The notes below the pieces were generated by a model that saw only the letters and a program-made list of their open reading frames with translations, made no database searches and had not been told where the DNA came from. From Clostridia bacterium (GTDB lineage Bacteria; Bacillota; Clostridia; Oscillospirales; Acutalibacteraceae), in the NCBI GenBank assembly GCA_900764115.1, contig CAAFMR010000104.1:1-8227 (forward strand): DNA of 8,227 nucleotides. Direction: 5' to 3'. This document shows positions 1-7,949 of this stretch, one piece after another. Positions within the stretch are counted from its first letter, which is position 1; each line of letters starts with the position of its first letter. Both the position numbers and the translations under genes were made by a program.

Positions 1-13
1 GGGAGGTACGAAA

Positions 14-2897
14 ATGAAAAAACGGATTGGCAGTCTGCTGTTGTGCTTGTCGATATTGACGAGTATGGCGGGCTTGACGGGGGTTTTGCCGACGGCGGCG
101 GAAGTCGTCGTGACGCAGCTGAATACCGAAAACGCCGACCGGGCTATGGCGGCGGCGGATAACCTGCTGACGACGGCGGCGCATACCGGGTATAACGCGA
201 CCGGGGAGACCGAAACGTATATTGCCAGCAGCAACTGGACAAAAATACTGGACGGACAGGTGATCGGTGTAAACACCGCCGACAGCAACGACGCCAAGGC
301 GGCGATAGGCGGCAAGTGGGCAGACGGGTACCAAAAGCAGTTTCTGGTGTTTCAACTGACGGAAACCTATGCCATTGATCGGCTGATGCTGGGCGGCACT
401 TCCGATGCCGATTATAGCATCAAAGGGGCGTCTGTGTATATCGGCAATCAATCGCTGACGCAGGTGCTTGCCGAGGGCACGGCGCCGGTTTGGACCAGCG
501 ACGGCGCTATTGTGAACGGCGTGCTGGTGGAGCTGGGCGAACGGATTAAGGGGCAGTTTGTGATATTTGAGCTGACCTGCCGCGCCAACAGCTCTTACGG
601 TCAGTGCTGGATCAGCGAGCTGGCGGTCGCCGGCTCGTCGCTGATAACGACGGAGGTGCTGGGTGCTGATGATGCCGATAAGCTGATCGCCCCGGAGGAT
701 AATCTGCTTTCCAAGGCGGTTTTTCGCGCCACCGACAAGACCGGCACCACCGACGCGCCGACGCAGAACAATGTGAACCGTCTTTTTGACGGACAGGTGG
801 CGGGCATCAACGGCACCGGCGATACGACCGCTATTATCAGTGGGGAGCGTTGGGCGGACGGTCAGCCTTTCAGTCAGATGTATCTGTCCTTTACCTTGGG
901 CAGCGGATATCAGTTTGAGCAGCTGCTGCTGGGGGGGGATTGACTATGACGGCTGGGGCTTTATCAATCCGCAGGTATATATTGGCGACGAGAGCATTGC
1001 CGAGATCATCGCCAACGGCACGGCGCCGGTGTGGAGCTATACCGGTTGTGTGCTGAAGGCTGTGCTGGTGGATCTGAGCCTGATGGAGCTGACGGGAACC
1101 ACGGTGGTGATCCGCTCCGATACCAAGGGCAGCGGTCAATGGACCTATGTGCAGGCGTCTGAGGCGGCGATTACCGGCACGCCCCTGACGGTGGCGACAG
1201 AGCTGGGCACCGAGGACAGCAACCGGGTGATCGCCCCGGCGGACAATATCCTGCCGAAAGCGGCGGCAAAGGTGACGGATAAGACCGGTACTGTCGAGCC
1301 GCCGGTGAAGAACAATTGGGATAAGCTGTTTGACGGACAGGTGGCGGGGGTTACCGGCACTCTGGCTGATGCCGATAAGACGATTATCAGTGGAGACCGC
1401 TGGGCGGCTGGGCAGCCGTTCAGCCGGATGTATTTCTCCTTCACCTTTTCGGAGGAATACCGATTCACCAGCCTGTTGCTGGGCGGTGTGGACGATCCTG
1501 AGTTTGGCTTCATCAATCCCCAGGTGTATATCGGCAATGAGAGCATTGTGGAGATCATTGCCAACGGTACAGCGCCGGTGTGGAGCTATGCCGGCGTGGT
1601 GCAGAAGGGGATATTGCTGGATTTGAGCCGGGAGGAATGGAAAGGCACAACAATCGTGATTGCATCCGATACCAAGGGCAGTGGCAGCTGGACCTATGTG
1701 CAGGCGTCGGAGCTGGCAGTCGCCGGAGCGCCCACGACGGTCAAGACCCGGCAGGAAACCATTGTGTGCGTGGGGGATAGCATTACCTATGGCACGGTAT
1801 TCCCCAACAAGGACAACTGGAGCCCCCGCCAGCTGGAGAACCCCTATCCGGTGCAGCTGGAGCGGCTGCTGAATGCCGCCAGCACTACGGTGGAGTATAC
1901 CGTGGTGAACGCCGGTATCAGCGGCAGCGCCGTTATCGGCGCCAGCGAGGGCTATTCCACCAGCAATTCTAACGGCGATCCCACCCACTGGCTGACCGAG
2001 CAGGCGTCCGAGGGCTTTGTGCGCAGCGCCGATAAGGTGCTGATTATGCTGGGCACCAACGATGCCCATTCCAACTGCTGGAGCGGGCGTGCCGCCGACT
2101 ATAAGACCTATTATCAAAAGATTATTGCTGCCTTCCGGGAAAAGAATCCCAATGTACAGATTTATATTCTGACCTCGCCCTATACGAATGTGGCGACCCA
2201 TGCCGATGGGTTGGAAAACGGCGTGGTACCGCAGCAAAAAGAATTGTCCCGGGAATTGGGGCTGCCCCTCATTGATGTGTACGGGGCAACGAAGCAGTTT
2301 GTGGCGGATAATGGCGGCGATTTGAGCTGTTTCATTGATGCGGTGGACATTGCCAAGGGGTTGTGCGTCCATCCCCATGAGGCAGGTGCCGGTGTGATTG
2401 CCCGGACGGTACTGGAGGGGCTGACCCTGCCGGTGCGCAGCTTGGGGGCGCAACTGCGGGGCGGATATTCGGAGACGGCTGCCACAGCCGATTTGCGGTT
2501 CTGCTTTGAGCTGGATGCCCGCCAGCTGACGGCGGATGCGCTGTATAATACCCAGATCTCTGCCGATACGGCGGTGACGGTGGGCGATAGCGAATACCAC
2601 CTGGTGCGGATGGGGGCTTTGGTAGCCCGCGGCGATAAGGTGTCTCAAGAGGAGATGACGCTGGAGCAGGTGGCGTCGCAGGTGGCGTTGAAGGATGTCC
2701 CGGCGCAGAAGCTGTACAGCACCGGCGAATATATGGCGCTGTTCACTGCTGTGGTAGTGGATGTGCCTGCCCGTCATTTTGATACACAGCTGGCGGCGCG
2801 CCCGTATGCCATATACGAAAAGGATGGCGTCGAATGCGTGGTTTATGGCGGGGTAATTACCCGCAGCGTGCATGATGTGGCGGCGCTGGTCGGTTAA
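14..2897 (+). CDS. Secreted multimodular SGNH/GDSL-type esterase, frame broken by one extra G at 931-938
   Basis: This is probably a secreted carbohydrate esterase of the SGNH hydrolase superfamily. ATG at 14 follows GGGAGG (1-6) by 7 nt and opens a signal peptide (residues 1-29: KKR, hydrophobic core, PTAA). The frame stops at TGA 941-943, but the same protein continues in the next frame from 933 to TAA 2895-2897. Dropping one G gives an intact 960-residue protein. In that numbering, repeat modules lie at about 32-207, 214-391 and 396-571. The SGNH domain is at about 581-805, with GDSIT (Ser589), the block II Gly in NAGISG (Gly634), LGTND (Asn682) and VHPHEAG (His786). The usual Asp at His-3 is Leu. 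A C-terminal domain of about 150 residues (810-960) is not recognised. There is no C-terminal membrane anchor, so the product is probably released. The downstream half shows no other decay and has no obvious RBS or start of its own. Fold family is clear; the acetyl-ester substrate is inferred. Confidence 0.8.
931..938 (+). other. Poly-G tract (8 G) causing a one-base frameshift
   Basis: Eight consecutive Gs follow CTGCTGCT. Read in the upstream frame, the codons are CTG GGG GGG GAT TGA, ending in a stop. With seven Gs they read CTG GGG GGG ATT GAC, giving LLLGGIDYDGWGFINP. This aligns without a gap to LLLGGVDDPEFGFINP in the next module of the same gene. The matching site in the other modules is usually GGC GG(A/T), so this homopolymer is specific to this module. 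It could be a sequencing error, a recent inactivating mutation, a phase-variable contingency tract or a slippage site. Confidence 0.85.
1755..2390 (+). repeat. SGNH catalytic domain, copy 1 (paralogous to 4884-5519)
   Basis: This segment encodes the catalytic core of the first esterase. It aligns with 4884-5519 at a constant offset of 3129 bases and with no gap, from GAA ACC ATT GTG through the catalytic His codon (2370-2372 against 5499-5501). By eye the proteins are about 84% identical. Long stretches are the same at nucleotide level, including the segment from the nucleophile Ser to DNWS. The copies share all SGNH blocks and the same unusual Leu-Cys-Val-His. They therefore derive from duplication of a gene or a domain. 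Confidence 0.85.
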
Positions 2898-2948
2898 CTA
2901 TTGAGGTGAGCTGTGCTTCCTCCCTTGCATAGTGCAGCTTTGTGTCCG

Positions 2949-2986
2949 CACCCCTGCCACCGGAAGTGGCAGGGGTGTAGTTTTTT
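2949..2986 (+). terminator. Rho-independent terminator after the first esterase gene
   Basis: A perfect 12-bp stem is formed by CACCCCTGCCAC (2949-2960) and GTGGCAGGGGTG (2966-2977), with a 5-nt loop CGGAA. It is followed by TAG and six Ts (2981-2986). The GC-rich stem, short loop and T-tract are typical of an intrinsic terminator. It begins 51 nt after the stop codon at 2897. Confidence 0.92.
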
Positions 2987-3060
2987 CTCGGAACTTAATA
3001 ATTTATGGTTTTTAGGAAAAACATCTTGATATTCTTCCGGAAAATGTGTGCAATATTTCC

Positions 3061-3066
3061 TATAAT
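3061..3066 (+). promoter_or_regulatory. Putative -10 box of the second esterase gene
   Basis: A perfect TATAAT lies 53 nt upstream of the ATG at 3120, in AT-rich sequence downstream of the terminator. No good TTGACA-like hexamer sits at 16-18 bp spacing. The nearest candidate, TTGATA at 3026-3031, is 29 bp away, and no TGN extended -10 is present. The box is plausible by position only, and the promoter may depend on an activator or another sigma factor. Confidence 0.4.
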
Positions 3067-3105
3067 GATACTAAGCAATACAATCGCTGATTTTGGATCA
3101 ATCTG

Positions 3106-3113
3106 AAGGAGGG
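3106..3113 (+). promoter_or_regulatory. Shine-Dalgarno site setting the start at 3120
   Basis: AAGGAGGG is placed 6 nt before ATG 3120-3122. This makes 3120 the start rather than the in-frame ATG at 3093, which lies upstream of the site and would add nine charged residues ahead of the signal peptide. Confidence 0.85.
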
Positions 3114-3119
3114 CATAGG

Positions 3120-6100
3120 ATGAACAGACGCATAGGGAGCGTATGTCTCAGTGTGGTATTGTTGTTGTGCATGGTGGCGGCAACCGGAATTTTTTCGGCA
3201 GCCGCGGCGGGCATTACGGCTACTGAACTGGGTGAAGGGGATGGCGACAAGCTGATCGCCCCGGCGGACAACATTCTAGCGAAAGCGACGGTCGCTGTGA
3301 CGGATAAGACCGGCACCACGGCTGCCAATCGGGATCGCTGGAATAAGGTGATGTACGACGGACAGGTGGTGGGCGTCAACTGCACCAACGACAACAGCAA
3401 TGTGTGCGTGGTGGGAGGCGCCCGGGTGGAGGCTTTCAGCAGTATGTATTTTGCTTTCACCTTTGATAAGCCGTATACCTTTGACAGCCTGCTGCTGGGC
3501 GGATATAACGATACGGCGTATGGATTCATCAACCCGAAGATATACATAGGCAATTTCACGCTGGAGAAGCTGATCGCCACCGATATGGAGCCGGCGTGGA
3601 GCTATACCGGCGTGGTGAAGGCTGGCTTGAAGATTGATTTGAGCGGCGCCGATCTGACCGGCCGGACTTTGATTATCCGGTCAGATGCCAAGGGCAACGG
3701 AAAATATTATTTCGTCCATGCCAGCGAGGTGGCAGCCACCGGCGTGGAAGCGCCGCTGACCACCACCACCGAGCTGGGCGAGGGGGACGGCGACAAGCTG
3801 ATTGCCCCGGCGGATAATATTCTGAAAAATGCGGCGGCGGCGGTGACGGATAAGACCGGCACGGCGGCGGCGAATCGCAGCAACTGGAATGTGCTGTTTG
3901 ACGGACAGGTGGCGGGTGTCAACTGCACCAACGATAACGCCAACATTGCGGTGATCAACGGCGCCCGCTGGGCGGAGGGGCAGCCCTTCAGTAGTATGTA
4001 TTTTTCCTTCGAACTGGATGGACGTTATGCGGTGGAAAAGCTGTTGCTGGGCGGATACAATGACGGTAGCTACGGATTCATCAATCCACAGGTGTATATC
4101 GGAGACGAATCGGTTTCGGAGCTGATAAAAAATCAGACAGAACCAGTGTGGAGCTATACCGGTGTGGTTAAGGCGGGTGTGCTGGTGGATGTGAGAAACG
4201 CGCAGTCCACCGGAAAATATGTGATCATCCGCTCGGATACCAAGGGAAGCGGGCAGGCAACGTACGTGCACGCCAGTGAGCTGGCGGCTACCGGAACCGT
4301 GGTAAAGGACCCGACGGCAATCACCTTCCGTGAGCTGGGCGAGGGGGACAGCAATCAGTTGATTGCCCCGGCGGATAATATTCTGAAAAATGCGGCGGCG
4401 GCGGTGACGGATAAGACCGGCACGGCGGCGGCGAACCGCAGTAACTGGAATGTGCTGTTTGACGGACAGGTTGCCGGTGTCAACTGCACCAACGACAACG
4501 CCAACATTGCGGTGATCAACGGCGCCCGCTGGGCGGAGGGGCAGCCCTTCAGCAGCATGTATCTGTCCTTTACGCTGGATCAGCCCTACCAGATCCAAAA
4601 GCTGCTGCTGGGCGGATATAATGACGACAGCTATGGTCTCATCAACCCGCAGATCTATATCGGCAATGCGTCCATCTCCGAGGTGATCGCCGATCAGACC
4701 GAGCCTGTGTGGAGCTACAGCGGCGTGGTGAAGGCGGGTGTACTGGTGGATATGAGCGGAAAAGAGCTGGTGGGTACGACGGTGATCATCCGATCCGATA
4801 CCAAAGGGAGCGGACAGGCGACCTATATCCACGCCAGCGAATTGGCGGCGACCGGTGTGCCGTATTCCTCCAAGCCGGAAAAGGAAACCATTGTGTGCGT
4901 GGGGGATAGCATCACCTATGGCACGGTATTCCCCAACAAGGACAACTGGAGCACCCGCCAGTTGGAGAATAACTGGCCTAAGCAGCTCCAGACCCTGTTG
5001 AATAACGCCAGCGAGACCGTGGATTACACCGTGGTGAACGCCGGCATCAGCGGCAGCGCCGTTATCGGCGCCAGCGAGGGCTACCCCGCCAGCAATTCCA
5101 GCGGCGGTCCTACTCACTGGCTGACCGAGCAGGCGTCGGAGGGCTTTGTGCGCAGCGCCGACAAGGTGCTGATTATGCTGGGCACCAACGATGCCCATTC
5201 CAGCTGCTGGGGCGCCCGCGCCAAGGACTATAAAACCTATTATAAGAAAATCATCGCTGCTTTCCGGGAAAAGAATCCCAATGTACAGATTTATATTCTG
5301 ACCTCTCCCTATACGGATGTGTCGACCCACGCCAGCGGGCTGGCGGATGGCGTGATACCTCAGCAAAAGGAGCTGGCAAAGGAGCTGGGTCTGCCCCTTA
5401 TTGATGTGTACGGCGCGACGAAGCAGTTTGTGGCGGACAATGGCGGCGATCTGGGCAGCTTCATTGATGCGGTGGACATCGCCAAGGGGCTGTGTGTCCA
5501 TCCTCATGAGGCGGGACATACAGTCATTGCCAAAAAGGTGTTTGACGGACTTAACGGCGACACCGGCGAGGTGTCGTCCCTGCGCGGGGTTAAGTTGGGC
5601 AAAAACGATGCCGACAAGCTGATTGCCCCCGGCGATAATGTGCTGAAAAAGGCATCGCCCATCAAGACGGATCTCACTGGTAAAGCCAACTCCTGGGTGC
5701 ATGCCAATAACTGGGCGGCGCTCTTCGACGGACTGGCTCGGGGCGTCAACAGCGACGACTGCACCGTGGCTGCCATCGGCGGAGAAAAGGCGAGCGCCGA
5801 GGGCTATGATTATACCAAGCAGTATATCGTTTTTGATATGGGGACGGAGTATAATTTCACCTCCTTCCTCCTTGCCGGAAATAACGATGCCACCTACGGG
5901 GTGCAAAGCCTGGAGCTGTTCATCGGCAACGAGCCGATCGCCCAGCTGATTGAGAATAATACAGCACCCCAGTTCTCCTATATGAGCCGCATCGAGGCGG
6001 GCTATCGGGTCACGCTGGGCGATGAGGGGCTGAGCGGGCGGTATCTCACCATCCGCATTGGCTCCCGCAGCAACGGAAAGTATTGGCAGTGCTGGCTCAG

Positions 6101-7931
6101 CGAGCTGGCGGCGGAAGGCACACCGATGGATGCGCCGGATGCCGTTACGGTGACGGAGATCGGCGAGGATCAGGGGGATCTGCTGATCCAGCCCCGGGAT
6201 AATATTCTGGCGAAAAAGGATGTGCGGTTCACCGATGCCACCGGTAAGGCGGGCATTGAGGTGACCGAGGAATATCAGGGCTTCTTCTCCGATGGACTGG
6301 CGCGGGGCATCAACAGCAATTCCTGCGGTGTGGCGGTGTTCGGCGGCTTGCAGCAGAACGACAGCGGCTATAACTTCCGGACGATGTACGCCTGCTTTGA
6401 TTTAGAGCAGGAGACCACCATCCGGTCGTTCCTGTTCGCCGGACAGGGCGACGGCATTTACGGCGCCGAGCATCTGGCGGTGTATATCGGCAACGAGTCG
6501 CTGGAGACGGTCATTAACGGCAGCGTGGAGCCTCAGTGGAGCTATGATAACAAAGTAGCGTCCGGCATTGTGGTGGACTTCGGATCCGCCGGACGGACGG
6601 GACGGTATCTGATCGTTCGCATCGGCGCGCGGCATAACTCGGTGTATTTCCAGACCTGGATCAGCGAGCTGTCGGCGTCCGGCAGCCGCAGCCCGGCGGC
6701 AGTGCTGACCGAGCCGGTGGAGAGCGGCGAGCAGATCATCGCTCCGGCGGATAATCTGCTGCGGGGCGCTGACACGGCGTTCACCGACGGCACCGGCAGG
6801 GCGGCGATGACCGTGAGCGGCACGGTGATCGGCTATCTGACCGATGGGCTGCTGAGGGGGGTCAACAGCACCGATTGCGGCGTGCTGACCGTGGGCGGCG
6901 CTAAGACAAACAGCGACGGCTACCAGTATCGCACGGTGTATGCCACCTTTGATCTGAAAAAGCAATATACGGTAAAATCGTTCCTCTTTGCCGGACAGGG
7001 CGACGGCAAAACGAGCGCCGAGAACGTGGCGCTGTTTGTGGGCGACCGCACGGCGCAGCAAATCATCGCCGATGGAGCCAAGCCCCAGTGGCATACCACC
7101 GATCCCATTGTCGGCGCGAAACGGGTCAGCCTCGGCGCCGGATTTGTGGGGCGTTATGTGGTGGTGCGGTTTACGGCGTGTCTGAGCGGCGACGACTACC
7201 GCATCTGGCTCAGCGAGCTGGCGGTGGCGGGCACGGAAAAGCTGTCCGAGGAGCCGGTGCAGACGGAATTCACGGCGGATTGCAGCCGGGGCAAGATCAC
7301 CATGGCAATCAAGCAGCTGAAAAAGACCGACCGGGATTTCTTCCTGCAGATCGACCATTTGACGGTGACAGAGGAGCAGCTGCCCGCCGGGGTGAACCGG
7401 AATATTGAGAGCAACTGGCTGTCTGCCGATGGGGATACGGTGTATCATCTGCGGCTGTATGACAGCGCCGGCAACCAGATTCAGTCCGACGGCAAGGAGC
7501 GGGATGTGTTGGTGATCTTCCATTTCACCGAGAGCTATTCCCAGGCGGTGGGGCTGCTGAAGGACGGCGCCATCCGGCGCATCTATAACGCCAACACCCG
7601 CACCGACGGCACCATTCATGCTGGCTCGCTGACTTATCCGGAGTATGACAGCCCGTATCCGGATAACCGCAGCAAGGCAACCCTGCAGGACATCGATTTG
7701 TCGCTGGTGCTGCTGAAATATAACGATGCGGACACCATCAACGCCCTGAACGGTAACGTGGTGTATCCCTCGGTGCTGGAATTCGGCAAAACCAATGTCG
7801 CGGGGGCGGGTACCGCCTGGTTTGACCCCCGGATGTGGGGGGCGCTGGTGGCGGCACTGCTGCTGGCGGGCGCCGGCGTATGCGCAGGAATTTGGTATCG
7901 CCGCCGGGTAGCTGCCCGGGGCGACCAGTGA
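3120..7931 (+). CDS. Giant membrane-anchored multimodular SGNH/GDSL-type esterase
   Basis: This 1603-residue cell-surface protein is probably a carbohydrate esterase. The signal peptide is residues 1-30 (MNRRIGS, hydrophobic core, SAAAA). Three class A modules follow at about 32-208, 214-392 and 401-579. The SGNH domain is at about 589-812: GDSIT with Ser597, NAGISG with Gly642, LGTND with Asn690, and VHPHEAG with His794. Leu791 stands where SGNH enzymes usually have Asp. Three class B modules follow at about 823-1000, 1009-1188 and 1194-1371. An unrecognised region of about 190 residues comes next. The protein ends in a transmembrane helix (about 1572-1593) and the basic tail RRRVAARGDQ. No LPXTG motif precedes the helix, so anchoring is by membrane insertion, with the bulk outside the cell. 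The downstream secreted gene starts 18 nt after the stop and is probably co-transcribed. Substrate is unknown; acetylated polysaccharide is an inference from family and context. Confidence 0.88.
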   Translation: MNRRIGSVCLSVVLLLCMVAATGIFSAAAAGITATELGEGDGDKLIAPADNILAKATVAVTDKTGTTAANRDRWNKVMYDGQVVGVNCTNDNSNVCVVGGARVEAFSSMYFAFTFDKPYTFDSLLLGGYNDTAYGFINPKIYIGNFTLEKLIATDMEPAWSYTGVVKAGLKIDLSGADLTGRTLIIRSDAKGNGKYYFVHASEVAATGVEAPLTTTTELGEGDGDKLIAPADNILKNAAAAVTDKTGTAAANRSNWNVLFDGQVAGVNCTNDNANIAVINGARWAEGQPFSSMYFSFELDGRYAVEKLLLGGYNDGSYGFINPQVYIGDESVSELIKNQTEPVWSYTGVVKAGVLVDVRNAQSTGKYVIIRSDTKGSGQATYVHASELAATGTVVKDPTAITFRELGEGDSNQLIAPADNILKNAAAAVTDKTGTAAANRSNWNVLFDGQVAGVNCTNDNANIAVINGARWAEGQPFSSMYLSFTLDQPYQIQKLLLGGYNDDSYGLINPQIYIGNASISEVIADQTEPVWSYSGVVKAGVLVDMSGKELVGTTVIIRSDTKGSGQATYIHASELAATGVPYSSKPEKETIVCVGDSITYGTVFPNKDNWSTRQLENNWPKQLQTLLNNASETVDYTVVNAGISGSAVIGASEGYPASNSSGGPTHWLTEQASEGFVRSADKVLIMLGTNDAHSSCWGARAKDYKTYYKKIIAAFREKNPNVQIYILTSPYTDVSTHASGLADGVIPQQKELAKELGLPLIDVYGATKQFVADNGGDLGSFIDAVDIAKGLCVHPHEAGHTVIAKKVFDGLNGDTGEVSSLRGVKLGKNDADKLIAPGDNVLKKASPIKTDLTGKANSWVHANNWAALFDGLARGVNSDDCTVAAIGGEKASAEGYDYTKQYIVFDMGTEYNFTSFLLAGNNDATYGVQSLELFIGNEPIAQLIENNTAPQFSYMSRIEAGYRVTLGDEGLSGRYLTIRIGSRSNGKYWQCWLSELAAEGTPMDAPDAVTVTEIGEDQGDLLIQPRDNILAKKDVRFTDATGKAGIEVTEEYQGFFSDGLARGINSNSCGVAVFGGLQQNDSGYNFRTMYACFDLEQETTIRSFLFAGQGDGIYGAEHLAVYIGNESLETVINGSVEPQWSYDNKVASGIVVDFGSAGRTGRYLIVRIGARHNSVYFQTWISELSASGSRSPAAVLTEPVESGEQIIAPADNLLRGADTAFTDGTGRAAMTVSGTVIGYLTDGLLRGVNSTDCGVLTVGGAKTNSDGYQYRTVYATFDLKKQYTVKSFLFAGQGDGKTSAENVALFVGDRTAQQIIADGAKPQWHTTDPIVGAKRVSLGAGFVGRYVVVRFTACLSGDDYRIWLSELAVAGTEKLSEEPVQTEFTADCSRGKITMAIKQLKKTDRDFFLQIDHLTVTEEQLPAGVNRNIESNWLSADGDTVYHLRLYDSAGNQIQSDGKERDVLVIFHFTESYSQAVGLLKDGAIRRIYNANTRTDGTIHAGSLTYPEYDSPYPDNRSKATLQDIDLSLVLLKYNDADTINALNGNVVYPSVLEFGKTNVAGAGTAWFDPRMWGALVAALLLAGAGVCAGIWYRRRVAARGDQ
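3801..4001 (+). repeat. Near-identical internal repeat, copy 1 (module A2)
   Basis: This segment matches 4362-4562 with a fixed offset of 561 bases (187 codons). I count seven mismatches over 200 bases, at 3875, 3881, 3911, 3914, 3935, 3992 and 3995. All are third codon positions and all are synonymous, so residues 228-294 are identical to 415-481. Similarity falls off sharply after this segment. Confidence 0.9.
4362..4562 (+). repeat. Near-identical internal repeat, copy 2 (module A3)
   Basis: This is the partner of 3801-4001. It covers the first part of the third class A module, from IAPADNIL through the RWAEGQPFSSMY strand. It is much closer to the second module than either is to the first module of this gene (3213-3743). 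Confidence 0.9.
4884..5519 (+). repeat. SGNH catalytic domain, copy 2 (paralogous to 1755-2390)
   Basis: This is the catalytic core of the second esterase. It carries Ser597, Gly642, Asn690 and His794, and aligns gap-free to the first copy. Most substitutions fall in presumed surface segments, for example PYPVQLER against NWPKQLQT. The motif blocks are unchanged. Confidence 0.85.
5589..7232 (+). repeat. Array of three class B beta-sandwich-like modules
   Basis: Three modules of about 180 residues follow the SGNH domain of the second esterase. Each runs in the order I(A/Q)P..DN.L, TD.TGKA, a DGL.RG(V/I)NS motif, CxV...GG, GY.(Y/F), a FD(L/M) strand, SFL(L/F)AG, a (Y/F)(I/V)G(N/D) strand, GRY(L/V).(V/I)R(I/F), and a closing W(L/I)SEL...G. 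The pattern of DG near the start, FDL, GRYxxVR and a final SEL..G resembles discoidin/F5-8C-type (CBM32-like) galactose-binding domains. That assignment is inferred from the strand pattern, not from a recognised signature. Module 1 of the first esterase gene (about 107-634) belongs to the same class. Confidence 0.6.
7833..7898 (+). other. C-terminal transmembrane anchor of the second esterase
   Basis: Residues 1572-1593 (MW followed by an Ala/Leu/Gly-rich stretch ending IWY) form one hydrophobic helix. The basic tail RRRVAARGDQ follows, as expected for a cytoplasmic stop-transfer segment. No sortase motif is visible upstream. The first esterase lacks any such segment. Confidence 0.8.
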
Positions 7932-7949
7932 GAAAGGAGTGAGCGCAGT

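Larger units (their letters stand above)
2898..3119. other. Intergenic region between the two esterase genes
   Basis: This 222-bp stretch carries no credible gene. It holds a strong terminator just downstream of the first esterase gene, an AT-rich segment from about 2995 to 3035, a TATAAT box and the RBS of the second esterase gene. The layout suggests that the second gene and the following gene are transcribed separately from the first. Confidence 0.75.

Noticed and set aside
786..932. Upstream extension of the second-frame reading region, which would begin at a TTG at 786
   Set aside because: The peptide from 786 to 932 has no similarity to the modules. Over this interval the real protein is in the frame begun at 14, so the second frame is only meaningful from about 933 on.
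891..2873. Long minus-strand open frame (660 codons) over the first esterase
   Set aside because: It is the antisense shadow of a GC-rich coding strand. The translation is rich in His, Gly, Arg and Ala with no recognisable domain, and it has no plausible RBS. The plus strand encodes clear SGNH motifs there.
3026..3031. TTGATA as a -35 box for the TATAAT at 3061
   Set aside because: The spacer would be 29 bp, far from the usual 16-18 bp. Pairing it with CAATAT at 3051 gives 19 bp but a poor -10.
3039..3060. GGAAA...TTTCC inverted repeat just upstream of the TATAAT box
   Set aside because: The arms are only 5 bp and the inner bases mismatch. This is too weak to call an operator.
3681..5906. 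Long minus-strand open frame (741 codons) over the second esterase
   Set aside because: It repeats the same shadow pattern, and its internal repeats simply mirror the sense modules. No independent domain or start signal is visible.
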